A stretch of DNA of 36,209 nt from Deltaproteobacteria bacterium (GCA_016200585.1 JACQEN010000006.1:1-36209), one strand, 5' to 3'. Shown: positions 1 to 9,419, counted from the first letter of the stretch. Program-made: numbers and translations. Notes: a model not told the origin generated them from the letters alone.

Positions 1-853
1 ACGAGCAATCCATGCGAATCTTGCCGTCCCAAACGACGCACATGAAGCGGAACGATGGATCGACCGCTTCGTTTACGACAGTGATGTCGAGCCCATGCCG
101 CGCCGCGATCGGCGCCCAGTAGGCCACGCCTGCGCCACCCATCGGATCAACGCCAATGCGCACTTTCGCCGCACGAATGGCGTCGATGTCGATGATCGTT
201 GCCAAATCGTTGGCGTAGGCCGCCGTATAATCGTGGCGATGCGTTGTCGAAGCTGCGAGCGCAGGCTCGAACGGCAGGCGCTTGATCGTCTGCCAATCTC
301 CGCCGAGCAGAGCGTTCGCCTGTTCCTCGACCCACTTGGTGATGTTCGTGTCGGCGGGCCCGCCGTTCGGCGGGTTGTACTTGAAACCACCGTCTTCCGG
401 CGGATTGTGCGACGGCGTGATGACGATTCCATCGGCGAGCTGGCTGCGTCGTCCGCGGTTGTGCGTCAAAATCGCCAGCGACACGGCCGGTGTCGGCGTG
501 TAGCCGCGGGCACTGTCGATCATCACGTCGACGGAATTCGCCGCCAGCACCTCCAGCGCCGTGGCCAACGCCGGCTCCGACAGCGCGTGGGTGTCCATGC
601 CGAGGAACAGCGGTCCGTCGATGCCCTCGCTCTTTCGGTAGCGGCAGATCGCCTCGGTGATGGTGACGATGTGCGCTTCGTTGAAGGCCGACTTCAAGGA
701 CGATCCACGATGCCCGGACGTGCCGAAGGCGACGCGCTGCTCGCGCACCAGCGGATCGGGACGTTGGCTGTAGTAGGCGGTCACCAGTCGAGCGATGTTG
801 ACCAGCATCGAAGGGTGCGGCGGCTTGCCGGCGTATGGGCTGAGGTTGGACAT
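1..853 (-). CDS. pgm: Phosphoglucomutase (alpha-D-glucose phosphate-specific), 3'-truncated by window edge
   Basis: Reverse-strand translation from ATG at 853: MSNLSPYAGKPPHPSMLVNIARLVTAYYSQRPDPLVREQRVAFGTSGHRGSSLKSAFNEAHI...; FGTSGHRG and TPSHNPPEDGGFKYNPPNGGPAD are typical Pgm motifs. Not listed in the ORF track because it runs off the edge. Confidence 0.93.
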   Translation of the reverse strand, partial: MSNLSPYAGKPPHPSMLVNIARLVTAYYSQRPDPLVREQRVAFGTSGHRGSSLKSAFNEAHIVTITEAICRYRKSEGIDGPLFLGMDTHALSEPALATALEVLAANSVDVMIDSARGYTPTPAVSLAILTHNRGRRSQLADGIVITPSHNPPEDGGFKYNPPNGGPADTNITKWVEEQANALLGGDWQTIKRLPFEPALAASTTHRHDYTAAYANDLATIIDIDAIRAAKVRIGVDPMGGAGVAYWAPIAARHGLDITVVNEAVDPSFRFMCVVWDGKIRMDCS

Positions 854-987
854 GAATCGGTTCTCTACCGTTCAATCGCTCTGTTTCAACCACATCCTGC
901 CTTCTTCTGTCGCTCCCGGCAATGTCGTCGAGAGGGATGGATTGCCCCCCACACCTCCTGCTACGACCGCGGCCAGAGGAGCACGAG

Positions 988-1734
988 ATGCGGCAACTGG
1001 TTCTATTGCGACACGGTGAGAGCGTATGGAACAAAGAGAATCGGTTCACCGGTTGGACCGACGTCGGTCTCAGCGAAAAAGGCGTACAGGAAGCCATCGA
1101 AGCGGGACGCGTGCTGCGCAAGGACGGGTACGGTTTCGACATCGCCTACACCTCGGTGCTCAAGCGAGCCATCAAGACCTTGTGGCTGGCGCTCGAAGAG
1201 ATGGATCTCATGTGGTTGCCGATCCAGCACAGCTGGCGCCTCAACGAACGGCACTACGGTGCGCTGCAGGGGTTGAACAAAGCCGAAACCGCCGAGCGCC
1301 ACGGCATGGAACAAACCAACATCTGGCGCCGTAGCTACGACATCCCGCCGCCGCCGCTAGCTCCTGACGACCCACGCAGCCCGGTCGGCGATTTGCGCTA
1401 CGCCCATTTGCAGGCGAATGAGCTGCCGCTGACCGAATGCCTCAAGGACACCGTCGACCGCTTTCTCCCCTACTGGCATGAAACCATCGCCCCGAGCCTA
1501 CGCGCCGGACAACGCGTGCTCATCGCCGCGCACGGCAATAGCTTGCGCGCTCTGCTGAAATACCTCGACGACATCTCCGACCAAGAAATCGTCGGCATCA
1601 ATGTCCCGACCGGTATCCCGCTGGTCTACGAGCTGACCGACGACCTCAAGCCGATTCGCCACTTCTATCTCGGCGACCCCGACGCAGTGAAAAAAGCAAC
1701 CGCGGCGGTGGCGGGTCAGCTGAAGAAGAAATAG
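988..1734 (+). CDS. gpmA: 2,3-bisphosphoglycerate-dependent phosphoglycerate mutase
   Basis: [32 protein letters not shown]...; RHGES catalytic motif and [15 protein letters not shown]; internal ATG at 988 chosen by homology instead of the ORF start 922. Confidence 0.95.
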   Translation: MRQLVLLRHGESVWNKENRFTGWTDVGLSEKGVQEAIEAGRVLRKDGYGFDIAYTSVLKRAIKTLWLALEEMDLMWLPIQHSWRLNERHYGALQGLNKAETAERHGMEQTNIWRRSYDIPPPPLAPDDPRSPVGDLRYAHLQANELPLTECLKDTVDRFLPYWHETIAPSLRAGQRVLIAAHGNSLRALLKYLDDISDQEIVGINVPTGIPLVYELTDDLKPIRHFYLGDPDAVKKATAAVAGQLKKK

Positions 1735-1747
1735 GCGGGTTCAACGA

Positions 1748-1772
1748 GCTCGTCGGGCGTTGGGCGACGAGC
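1748..1772. terminator. Putative hairpin (bidirectional terminator) between convergent gpmA and uspA-like genes
   Basis: gctcgtcg (1748-1755) / cgacgagc (1765-1772), perfect 8-bp arms, 9-nt loop; no strong T-tract. Confidence 0.4.
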
Positions 1773-1826
1773 GCAGGGCGTCGAGAACTGGCGCGCCGGC
1801 AACGCGACACGAGCCAAGTCGCGGTC

Positions 1827-2267
1827 TTACTTGGCGCGGACCGTCAGCACCGGCACCGGGCTCTTGCGCACCACCTTTTCGGCAACCGAGCCGATCACCA
1901 AGTGGGCGATGCCGGTGCGGCCATGGGTACCCATGACGATCAGATCGCTATCCAGCTCGCACGCGGCTGCCATGATTTCGCTCGACGTGTATCCGTCACG
2001 AACGTACGCGCGAACCCGGCCGCAGCCCGAAAAACCGTCAACCGCAAACTTCTCCACGCGACGGCGCGCATCCTCACGAATCTCAGCGGCGCGCTCTTTG
2101 CGGTAAGAAGCGTCCCCGTACGCCTCGACCAGAGGTAAGGTATCGACCACGGTCACGACGTCCACCGAGGCCTTGAGGCGACGCGCCCACTCCGCCGCCA
2201 ACCGCGCCGCAGCATTCGCCCCCTTCGAAAAGTCAGTCGCGATCAAGATTCGTCGGATCGATTTCAT
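1827..2267 (-). CDS. Universal stress protein (UspA family)
   Basis: MKSIRRILIATDFSKGANAAARLAAEWARRL...DLIVMGTHGRTGIAHLVIGSVAEKVVRKSPVPVLTVRAK; G-2x-G-9x-G(S/T) ATP-binding signature. Confidence 0.92.
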   Translation of the reverse strand: MKSIRRILIATDFSKGANAAARLAAEWARRLKASVDVVTVVDTLPLVEAYGDASYRKERAAEIREDARRRVEKFAVDGFSGCGRVRAYVRDGYTSSEIMAAACELDSDLIVMGTHGRTGIAHLVIGSVAEKVVRKSPVPVLTVRAK

Positions 2268-2505
2268 AGCCTTCTCCTCGACCAAATGAAGTAGCGAATG
2301 CTGCGCCAGCCGGCGTGGCAAGACACCGCGGACACTCACCCCCCTTATGACTGAAACTAACACGCAATGTCTCCCAGTTTTGCAAACCTACGAAAGGTTC
2401 CCGAGGGGCAGCACCGCCCTCCGGCTACGGCTCGTGGCAGGCGGTTTGCAGAATTCACAAAGTGGATAGTTTCGCCAAATTCCTACGAAAGGAGGAGAAG
2501 TCACT

Positions 2506-3012
2506 ATGGCAACCTCAGAAGCCCTGAAGGCAAAGGAGGCGAAGCCGGCCGCTCCGGTGCGTGCGCTCGCACCGATGTCGGCCTGGGAGCGGGAGATGGA
2601 TCGCTTGTTCGACGACTTCCGCCACTTCGCATGGCCGAGATTCTTCAAACCCGAACGTTGGTTGGCGCCCAAGGAGGATTTCGTTCGGCCACCTGCGATC
2701 GAAATCAGCGACGAAAAGGATCACGTCGTCGTCAAGGCCGAGCTACCGGGGATGTCGAAGGACGACATCGAAGTGAACCTGACCGACTCGACGCTGACGA
2801 TCAAGGGCGAGAAGAAGCGCGAGAAGGAGGTCAAGGAAGAAAACCGCTACTGGAGTGAACGCGAGTACGGTTCGATCTTCCGCTCGATCGATTTACCGGC
2901 GGAGGTCAAACTCGACGACGTCAAGGCGACCTTCAAAGACGGAGTCCTTGAGATCCGGCTCGCCAAAACGGAACACGCGAAGCGCAAAGCGGTAAAGGTA
3001 CAGGTGCAGTAG
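2506..3012 (+). CDS. Hsp20/alpha-crystallin family small heat shock protein
   Basis: PPAIEISDEKDHVVVKAELPGMSKDDIEVNLTDSTLTIKGEKKREKEVKEENRYWSEREYGSIFRSIDLPAEVKLDDVKATFKDGVLEIRLAK; RBS aaaggagg upstream. Confidence 0.95.
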   Translation: MATSEALKAKEAKPAAPVRALAPMSAWEREMDRLFDDFRHFAWPRFFKPERWLAPKEDFVRPPAIEISDEKDHVVVKAELPGMSKDDIEVNLTDSTLTIKGEKKREKEVKEENRYWSEREYGSIFRSIDLPAEVKLDDVKATFKDGVLEIRLAKTEHAKRKAVKVQVQ

Positions 3013-3079
3013 CGCTGCCGCCAACGCTCGTCGAATCCGCAGCATCGATTCGAAGCGATCGTTGCGGTAGTTTGCGCTG

Positions 3080-3838
3080 ATGCACTCGCCGCAGAGCTGG
3101 GATCCTGAGCGTTACGCGCGCAATGCGCGTTTTGTGTCCGACCTCGGAATGCCGGTGGTCGAATTACTGGCGCCGCAACCGGGTGAGCGCGTTCTCGATC
3201 TCGGCTGCGGCGACGGCGTGCTTACCGAAAAGCTTGCAGCTTTGGGCTGCGATGTCGTAGGCATCGACGGTAGCGCCGCACAAATCGAAGCGGTGCGGGC
3301 GCGCGGCATCGACGCCCGCGTCATGGACGGCCAAGAACTCACGTTCGGCCCCGAGTTCGATGCCGTGTTCAGCAACGCTGCCATGCACTGGATGCGACGC
3401 GGTGAAGCGGTTGTGCGCGGCGTCCACAATGCGCTCAAGCCCGGTGGTCGCTTTGTGGCGGAATTCGGCGGGGCCGGATGCGTCGAAGTCATCCGCAGTA
3501 CGTTGATCGCCGCACTCGACCGTCGTGGAGTCGACGGCAAGGCCGCCGATCCGTGGTATTTTCCAACCGACCAGGAATATCGTCAACTGCTCGAAGCAAA
3601 CGGCTTCGACGTTTCGTACATCGCCCTCATCCCGCGACCGACGCCGCTTCCGGGCGACGTCGGCGGCTGGCTCGAGACGTTCGCCGAGAGCTTCATCTCG
3701 AAACTGCCGCGCGAAGACCGTCCGGTCTTCGTCGACGAAGTACGCGAAACCTTGCGACCCAAGCTCTGCAACGCCGCGGGTCAATGGACCGCTGACTACG
3801 TCCGCTTGCGTTTCAACGCCCGCAAGACGGCCGTATAG
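3080..3838 (+). CDS. Class I SAM-dependent methyltransferase
   Basis: GERVLDLGCGDGVLTEKLAALGCDVVGIDGSAAQIE motif I; FDAVFSNAAMHWM motif. Confidence 0.9.
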   Translation: MHSPQSWDPERYARNARFVSDLGMPVVELLAPQPGERVLDLGCGDGVLTEKLAALGCDVVGIDGSAAQIEAVRARGIDARVMDGQELTFGPEFDAVFSNAAMHWMRRGEAVVRGVHNALKPGGRFVAEFGGAGCVEVIRSTLIAALDRRGVDGKAADPWYFPTDQEYRQLLEANGFDVSYIALIPRPTPLPGDVGGWLETFAESFISKLPREDRPVFVDEVRETLRPKLCNAAGQWTADYVRLRFNARKTAV

Positions 3839-3869
3839 GCTTGCCCCGCGCCGTCCTTACGACCCTCGT

Positions 3870-4037
3870 CAGCTTGGCGCGCGGGCCCTCACCGGCACAG
3901 CCGAAAAGCTTCGACAAGACGTCGAAGCGCTCGCCGCCGCCGGCGCCAACTATCCGGTTCTCAACCTGCGCCAAGGCAAGACCATTGAAGAGGTCATCAG
4001 CCAACTCGACCAGCTCCCCGCCATCCTGCAGGGCTAG
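3870..4037 (+). pseudogene. C-terminal remnant resembling LLM-class (luciferase-like) flavin oxidoreductase
   Basis: In the frame of ORF 3525..4037, past the methyltransferase stop: QLGARALTGTAEKLRQDVEALAAAGANYPVLNLRQGKTIEEVISQLDQLPAILQG*, resembling the C-terminal helix-strand of LLM oxidoreductases; no upstream body. Confidence 0.45.
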
Positions 4038-4054
4038 GCCAAGACACCTACGTT

Positions 4055-4540
4055 TCACGCCACGATCTCATCCAGCCCGGCGCGGAAGACCGACACCGCC
4101 TCTTCGTGACCCAGCAGCCGTGTCCGCCGATGCGTAATCAACCATTGACCAGCGCGGCGCTCCAGGGCCCAGCGGTTGTAGCTGACTCGATATATCTCGA
4201 TTCCTTCGTCGTTGCGCAGATAGACGCGTGAGTAGCCAACCGCGACCGCCCGATCGCCGTCGAGCTTCACCACCGCCGGCCCGATCTGATGCGCGCACCG
4301 ACCCACCATCTGTTGGTGGCGCGGCGAGCTCACCATGTCGCGCACCGCGACTCTGCCGCGCATGATACGTACGTCGGCATCATAAATGCCGTCTTCCGCA
4401 AAGACCTCGGCCGTGCGCTCCACGTCGCCGATGTCCACCGCCAGCCCGTAGCGCGTGATGAGCTTGTGGATGGCCAGCTCGTCCTCGACCGCCTGCAGGC
4501 GCTGCCCCAATTGCTCGACCCGTTGCTCGAGATCCGTCAT
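4055..4540 (-). CDS. SnoaL-like / nuclear transport factor 2-fold protein
   Basis: MTDLEQRVEQLGQRLQAVEDELAIHKLITRYGLAVDIGDVERTAEVFAEDGIYDADVRIMRGRVAVRDMV...; typical SnoaL_4 layout. Confidence 0.85.
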   Translation of the reverse strand: MTDLEQRVEQLGQRLQAVEDELAIHKLITRYGLAVDIGDVERTAEVFAEDGIYDADVRIMRGRVAVRDMVSSPRHQQMVGRCAHQIGPAVVKLDGDRAVAVGYSRVYLRNDEGIEIYRVSYNRWALERRAGQWLITHRRTRLLGHEEAVSVFRAGLDEIVA

Positions 4541-4605
4541 CGCGTCATCCCTTCTGCGCGCCGATGGCCCGCACGTGTTCCTTGAGCCCGCACTCGGTCA
4601 GACCC

Positions 4606-5799
4606 TCAAATCACCTGGTCGCGCCGCAGCTCGGCGATCTGTGTATCGGTCAATCCGAGCTTCTGCCGCAACACCTCGTCCGTATGCTCGCCAATCGACG
4701 GCGGCGGCGTCGGCGCTACGGCGCTGCTCTCGCCCATGTGGATCGGCGTACCAATGGTCTTGACCCGTCCGCGCGGTACGCAGTCGACCTCGCGCACGAC
4801 GCCGCGTTCAAAGAGATGCGGGTCGCGCCCTACTTCCGGCAAGCTGCGCACCGGAGCGCTAGGAATGCCGGCCTCGGCAACCAAGCGCGCAACATCGTCA
4901 CGTTGGCGCGTCGACGTCCAGCGTTCGACCGCGGACTCGATCTGCTCCCAGTCGCGGGCCCGCTCAGGGACATTGTGCCAGTCCTGTTTCGCGGCCAGGT
5001 CGGGGCGCTGCATGACCTCACAAAGATCGAGCCAGTGTTGGTTGGAAACGCACATGATGGCGACGTAGCCGTCGACGCAGCGAAAGTTGTTGTACGGTGT
5101 CGATCCACCCACCACATGCCGATTGCCGCTGCGTGAGATTTCCTGATTCAGCTCGTAGAATGGCGCCAGATAGCTCAGCAGTGCCGGCACGGCGGCATCG
5201 AACATCGCTACCTCAACCTGTTGCCCACGGCCGCTGGTTTCGCGCTGGCGCAAGGCGAGAAGGATTCCACCGAACAGGTGGGCTGCACCGAGCATGTCGA
5301 TGAACGTCGGGCCGCACTTCACCGGCGGCCGATCGGGATAGCCGGTGATCGACATCGCCCCGACCAGCGCCTGAATCGTGAAGTCCATTGCCGGATACCC
5401 GACGTACGGACCAGTGCTGCCGAAGCCACTGCCCGACGCATAGATGATGCTTGCGTTGCGCGCGCTCAAGACATCGTAGCCGAGCCCCAGGCGTTGCATG
5501 ACGCCGGTCGCGTAATTCTCCAGCAGCACGTCCGCCTTCTCTGCCAGCTGCAACAGAAGCTCGCGGCCGCGCGGCTGCTTGAGATCGATGCGCACGCCGC
5601 GTTTGTTGGTGTTGAGCATGAGAAAGGGATAGCTGGCCCCGCCCGGCGAGCGGTCCATGCGGCGCAGCACGTCGCCCTGTGGCGGCTCGATCTTGATCAC
5701 GTCGGCGCCGTGCTGCGCCAGCAGGAGGGCACAGTACGGACCGTTGTAGACGTGGCCGAGCTCGAGGACGGTAAGTCCCTGAAGGGGCTGTGGGCTCAT
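4606..5799 (-). CDS. CaiB/BaiF family (class III) CoA-transferase
   Basis: MSPQPLQGLTVLELGHVYNGPYCALLLAQHGADVIKIEPPQGDVLRRMDRSPGG...NTNKRGVRIDLKQPRGRELL...ADVLLENYATGVMQRLGLGYDVL; start ATG 5799. Confidence 0.93.
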   Translation of the reverse strand: MSPQPLQGLTVLELGHVYNGPYCALLLAQHGADVIKIEPPQGDVLRRMDRSPGGASYPFLMLNTNKRGVRIDLKQPRGRELLLQLAEKADVLLENYATGVMQRLGLGYDVLSARNASIIYASGSGFGSTGPYVGYPAMDFTIQALVGAMSITGYPDRPPVKCGPTFIDMLGAAHLFGGILLALRQRETSGRGQQVEVAMFDAAVPALLSYLAPFYELNQEISRSGNRHVVGGSTPYNNFRCVDGYVAIMCVSNQHWLDLCEVMQRPDLAAKQDWHNVPERARDWEQIESAVERWTSTRQRDDVARLVAEAGIPSAPVRSLPEVGRDPHLFERGVVREVDCVPRGRVKTIGTPIHMGESSAVAPTPPPSIGEHTDEVLRQKLGLTDTQIAELRRDQVI

Positions 5800-5832
5800 G
5801 AGTGGGTGGTGTAGCAACACCCTTCTCGAACC

Positions 5833-5936
5833 GAAATGGAAAATCAGGAACCGGGAATCAGGAATGCAGAATGAAGGACAATCGAAGCCCCACTGGTTCG
5901 CCGGTGCTCCGTTTTCGCTTCCCGATTTTCAATTTC
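5833..5936. repeat. Imperfect inverted-repeat element in divergent intergenic region
   Basis: gaaatggaaaatcaggaacc (5833-5852) vs reverse complement of gcttcccgattttcaatttc (5917-5936): 17/20 match. Confidence 0.6.
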
Positions 5937-6000
5937 CCTTCTCCTTGCGGTAGCGCGTGTCCTCGCCGATACTCGCGCAGCAACACCAGGGAGGGAAGCA

Positions 6001-6651
6001 ATGAAGCTGTACAACACCAATCTCAGTAACTTTGCCTCAAAGTGCCGGCTGGCGATCTACGAGAAGCAGGCGCCGGTGGAAATCGTTCCCATTCCGGGCG
6101 GCGACCTCAAGTCGCCCGAGTACCTGAAGATCTACCCCCTCGGAAAGACGCCGGCCCTCGAGGTCAACGGCCAGATCATCGGCGAGTCGGAAGTCATCAA
6201 CGAATACTTCGAAGACAAGTTCCCGGAAAAGCCGTTGCTGCCCAAGGATGCGGAAGGTCGGGCTCGTTCGCGCGAGATCGGCCGCTTCCACGACCTCTAT
6301 CTCGAGCCACCGCTGCGTGCGCTGTTTCCACAGGTCGCGGCTAAGGAGAAGGACCAGAAGCTCATTGCCGAGAAGCTGCAAGAAGTCTCGTCGCGACTCG
6401 ATCAACTCGAAACCATGATGTCGTCCGGACCCTACGCGCTCGGAGCCCAGTTCACCTTCGCCGACTGCGCGCTGGTCCCGACATTTTTCTTCCTCAACCT
6501 GCTGGCGCCCATGCTGGGCGGCGAACCGTTTTCGGAGGGCCGTCCAAAGCTGGCAGCATGGTGGGCGAAGGTTCAGGAACGGCCGACGGTGCAGAAGATC
6601 CTCGAAGAACAACAGTCGGCGTTGATGCAAAGGATGCAAGCGGGGAATTGA
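6001..6651 (+). CDS. Glutathione S-transferase family protein
   Basis: MKLYNTNLSNFASKCRLAIYEKQAPVEIVPIPGGDLKSPEYLKIYPLGKTPALEVNGQIIGESEVINEYFEDKFPEKPLLP; thioredoxin-like N-domain; RBS ggaggg. Confidence 0.94.
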   Translation: MKLYNTNLSNFASKCRLAIYEKQAPVEIVPIPGGDLKSPEYLKIYPLGKTPALEVNGQIIGESEVINEYFEDKFPEKPLLPKDAEGRARSREIGRFHDLYLEPPLRALFPQVAAKEKDQKLIAEKLQEVSSRLDQLETMMSSGPYALGAQFTFADCALVPTFFFLNLLAPMLGGEPFSEGRPKLAAWWAKVQERPTVQKILEEQQSALMQRMQAGN

Positions 6652-6670
6652 GGCTGATCTGAGGTCCAGT

Positions 6671-6731
6671 GAGTCGACAGTCAACCGTCGAGGGTTCAAA
6701 ATCCAGGCAAGAAGCTCTCGACTGTCGACTC
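6671..6731. repeat. Inverted repeat with short-word direct repeats upstream of enoyl-CoA hydratase gene
   Basis: gagtcgacagtc (6671-6682) / gactgtcgactc (6720-6731), perfect 12-bp arms; followed by cccgactcttgactc. Confidence 0.6.
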
Positions 6732-6761
6732 CCGACTCTTGACTCAAAAGAGGAGAAACCG

Positions 6762-7538
6762 ATGAGCTACGAATTCATCAAGTACGAGAAGCAGGGGCGC
6801 TTGGCGCGCATCGTCATCAATCGACCCGACGTCATGAACGCACTGCATCCACCGGCCAATCAAGAGCTGTCGAAGGCGTTCGACGACTTCGACGCCGACC
6901 CGGAATGCTGGGTCGCGATCATCAGCGGCGCCGGTGAGAAAGCCTTCTCCGCCGGCAACGATCTCAAGTACTCGGCGCAACATGGGATGGCCGGCGAGAT
7001 GGGCAAGGGAGGTTTCGGCGGCATCACGGCGCGCTTCGACCTCTTCAAGCCGGTGATCGCCGCGGTCAACGGCTTGGCGTTGGGCGGTGGTTTTGAAATC
7101 GCCCTCGCCTGCGACATCATCGTCGCCGCCGATTCGGCGCGTTTCGGTCTACCCGAACCAAAAGTGGGTCTAGCTGCCCTGGCGGGCGGCATGCAGCGCC
7201 TGCCGCGCACCGTTCCGCCCAAGATCGCCATGGGCATGATGCTCACCGGCAAGCCGTTGACCGCTGCGGAAGCTGCCCAGTGGGGCATCGTCAACGAAGT
7301 CGTGCCGCTCGACCATCTACAAGCGACGGCTGAACGCTGGGCCAACGAAATCCTGGCGTGCTCGCCGTCCTCGGTTCGCGCCACCAAGCAAGTGGCGTTG
7401 CAGAGCCAAGGCCTGGAGCTCGAAGAGTCGATGAAGAAATCATACCCGCTCGTCGGCAAGCTGTTCGGATCGGAAGACATGATGGAAGGCGTCATGGCCT
7501 TCGCGCAAAAGCGCAAGCCGGAGTGGAAGGGAAAGTAA
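6762..7538 (+). CDS. Enoyl-CoA hydratase/isomerase (crotonase) family
   Basis: MSYEFIKYEKQGRLARIVINRPDVMNALHPPANQELSKAFDDFDADPECWVAIISGAGEKAFSAGNDLKYSA...AAVNGLALGGGFEIALACDIIVAADSARFGLPEPKVGL; RBS agaggag. Confidence 0.95.
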   Translation: MSYEFIKYEKQGRLARIVINRPDVMNALHPPANQELSKAFDDFDADPECWVAIISGAGEKAFSAGNDLKYSAQHGMAGEMGKGGFGGITARFDLFKPVIAAVNGLALGGGFEIALACDIIVAADSARFGLPEPKVGLAALAGGMQRLPRTVPPKIAMGMMLTGKPLTAAEAAQWGIVNEVVPLDHLQATAERWANEILACSPSSVRATKQVALQSQGLELEESMKKSYPLVGKLFGSEDMMEGVMAFAQKRKPEWKGK

Positions 7539-8368
7539 AAGTCTACGCCAACCTCGCGGGCGTGGAAGTCGGCGACGGCTTCCCCGTCCGCATCGTCGGC
7601 GCCATCAACGTCAGCCCCGAGTCGTTCTTCGCCGGTTCGGTTGCCCGTGATCGCCGTGCCCTGGGCAAGCTGGCCCAGCGTATGGCCGACGAAGGCGCCG
7701 CACTGCTCGATATCGGCGCCATGTCGACCGCACCGTACGTACGCGGCGCCATCGACGAAGACGAAGAGCGCAAGCGCATGCTGGCGGCGGTGCGGATCGT
7801 ACGCGCTGCCGTCGGCATCCCGCTGTCGATCGACACGCAACGCGCCAGCGTCGCCGCCGCCGCGCTCGAAGCGGGAGCCGACGTCATCAACGACATCAGC
7901 GGCCTGCGCCGCGACGCGGGTATGGGTCCAGTGGCACGCCACGCCCGTGGTGCAATTCTCATGGCACTCGAATACGGCCCAAGCCGCGCGGCGCCGCTGT
8001 CACTCATTGCCGGTCTCTTGCGCCAGTGCCTGCAGCGCGCCGCCGCGGCGCGAATCCCGCGGCAGCAGATCGTTCTCGACCCCGGAATCGGCTTCTTCCG
8101 CCAAAGCAAGGTTTCCTGGCACGAGCTCGATTGCGAAGTACTGCGCCACCTCGGCCGGCTGCGCCGCCTCGGACAGCCGCTGCTCGTCGGCGTCTCACGC
8201 AAGTCATTCATCGGCCACCTCACCGGCCACAAGACGCCGGCGGATCGCCTCTACGGCTCGCTTGCCGCCGCCGCCATTGCGGTTGCCAACGGCGCCAGCC
8301 TGGTGCGGGCGCATGATGTCCGGGCGACCGTGGATGTGGTACGGGTGGCAGAATCCCTGCGCCGTTGA
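7523..8368 (+). CDS. Dihydropteroate synthase-like protein (divergent pterin-binding domain)
   Basis: GTG start overlaps upstream stop by 16 nt. IVGAINVSPESFFAG, LLDIGAMSTAP, IDTQRASVAAAALEAGADVINDISG, IVLDPGIGFF, LLVGVSRKSFIG, VRAHDV. Confidence 0.82.
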   Translation: MEGKVKVYANLAGVEVGDGFPVRIVGAINVSPESFFAGSVARDRRALGKLAQRMADEGAALLDIGAMSTAPYVRGAIDEDEERKRMLAAVRIVRAAVGIPLSIDTQRASVAAAALEAGADVINDISGLRRDAGMGPVARHARGAILMALEYGPSRAAPLSLIAGLLRQCLQRAAAARIPRQQIVLDPGIGFFRQSKVSWHELDCEVLRHLGRLRRLGQPLLVGVSRKSFIGHLTGHKTPADRLYGSLAAAAIAVANGASLVRAHDVRATVDVVRVAESLRR

Positions 8369-8578
8369 GAGATGCGGTCTCACGTTGACTTAGCCGAGCC
8401 CGAGCGTCTAATTTGCCCTGATGCGTACTCTCTGGTTCAGCGCGGCCTTGATGCGGCGGTCATCGGTAGGATCCCGCCGCCGGGGCAGACGCTCGTCATG
8501 ACGGTGAGATCTGCGCGCGCCTTGCGGGCCACGGGCAAGGCGCCTCCGGCCGCAGCACACGAGCACCGCAGCTCGATC

Positions 8579-9031
8579 ATGAACGTCGGAAGGCGCGTCG
8601 ACTATGCCGTTCGCGCCCTTTGCTATCTTGCGGCGCAGCCACACGCTCGACTGGTGCCGCGCGCTGAAATTCAAACGCGGCAAGGCATCCCACCACACTT
8701 CCTTTCGAAGATTTTGCGCAACTTGGTCAGTGCCGGTTTTCTGGAGTCGGTACCCGGAGCGCGCGGCGGATTCCGGCTCGGGCGCCGGCCGAGCGATATT
8801 TCGGTGCGGGCGATCTATGAAAGCGTCGAGGGGCCCCTTGCATTGATCGAGTGCGTTGACCATCGTGAGGGCTTCTGCTGTTTTGCGACGGTATGCACCC
8901 AAATCGACATATGGAGCGGCGCTCAGCACCTGCTGGCGGCGTATCTGGAAAAAATCACCATCGGCGATATAGCCGACCGGCACGGGCTGGTGCCGCGTCT
9001 GCGGGATAGATCGCCGGCCGTCGGGATGTGA
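8579..9031 (+). CDS. Rrf2 family transcriptional regulator, putative Fe-S binding
   Basis: [84 protein letters not shown] cysteine cluster. Confidence 0.9.
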   Translation: MNVGRRVDYAVRALCYLAAQPHARLVPRAEIQTRQGIPPHFLSKILRNLVSAGFLESVPGARGGFRLGRRPSDISVRAIYESVEGPLALIECVDHREGFCCFATVCTQIDIWSGAQHLLAAYLEKITIGDIADRHGLVPRLRDRSPAVGM

Positions 9032-9057
9032 CCCGAGGCAATCTGAAGGAGGAGAGA

Positions 9058-9408
9058 ATGGCGTACATCATCACCCGTTTGTGCAGAGACTGCGTCGACA
9101 CAGCCTGTGTCGCGGTTTGTCCGGTGGACTGCATTTACGAGTACAAAGGATCGGACACGGCTGCATTTCCGAACCAGCTCTACATCCACCCCGACGAATG
9201 TATCGACTGCGGCGCTTGCGAACCCGAGTGCCCCTGGCAAGCAATCTTCGAAGAGGCGGCGGTACCGGACATCTTCAAGGACGACACACCGCTGAACTAT
9301 AAGATGATGGAACTCACTTCCGATTTCCACGTGAAGAAGCACGAGCAAAAGCCGAAGCCCACCGCGGAAGAGATCGAAGCCAACAAGAAGAAGTGGAGCT
9401 GGAGCTGA
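9058..9408 (+). CDS. Ferredoxin (two Cys-cluster motifs)
   Basis: [66 protein letters not shown]; CxxCxxxxCxxxCP and CxxCxxCxxxCP; RBS aaggagg. Confidence 0.95.
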   Translation: MAYIITRLCRDCVDTACVAVCPVDCIYEYKGSDTAAFPNQLYIHPDECIDCGACEPECPWQAIFEEAAVPDIFKDDTPLNYKMMELTSDFHVKKHEQKPKPTAEEIEANKKKWSWS

Positions 9409-9419
9409 AAAGCACCGGA

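Noticed and set aside
95-1276. 393-aa plus-strand ORF and 331-aa minus-strand ORF 147..1142
   Set aside because: Overlap the recognisable pgm and gpmA frames; no protein-family signal.
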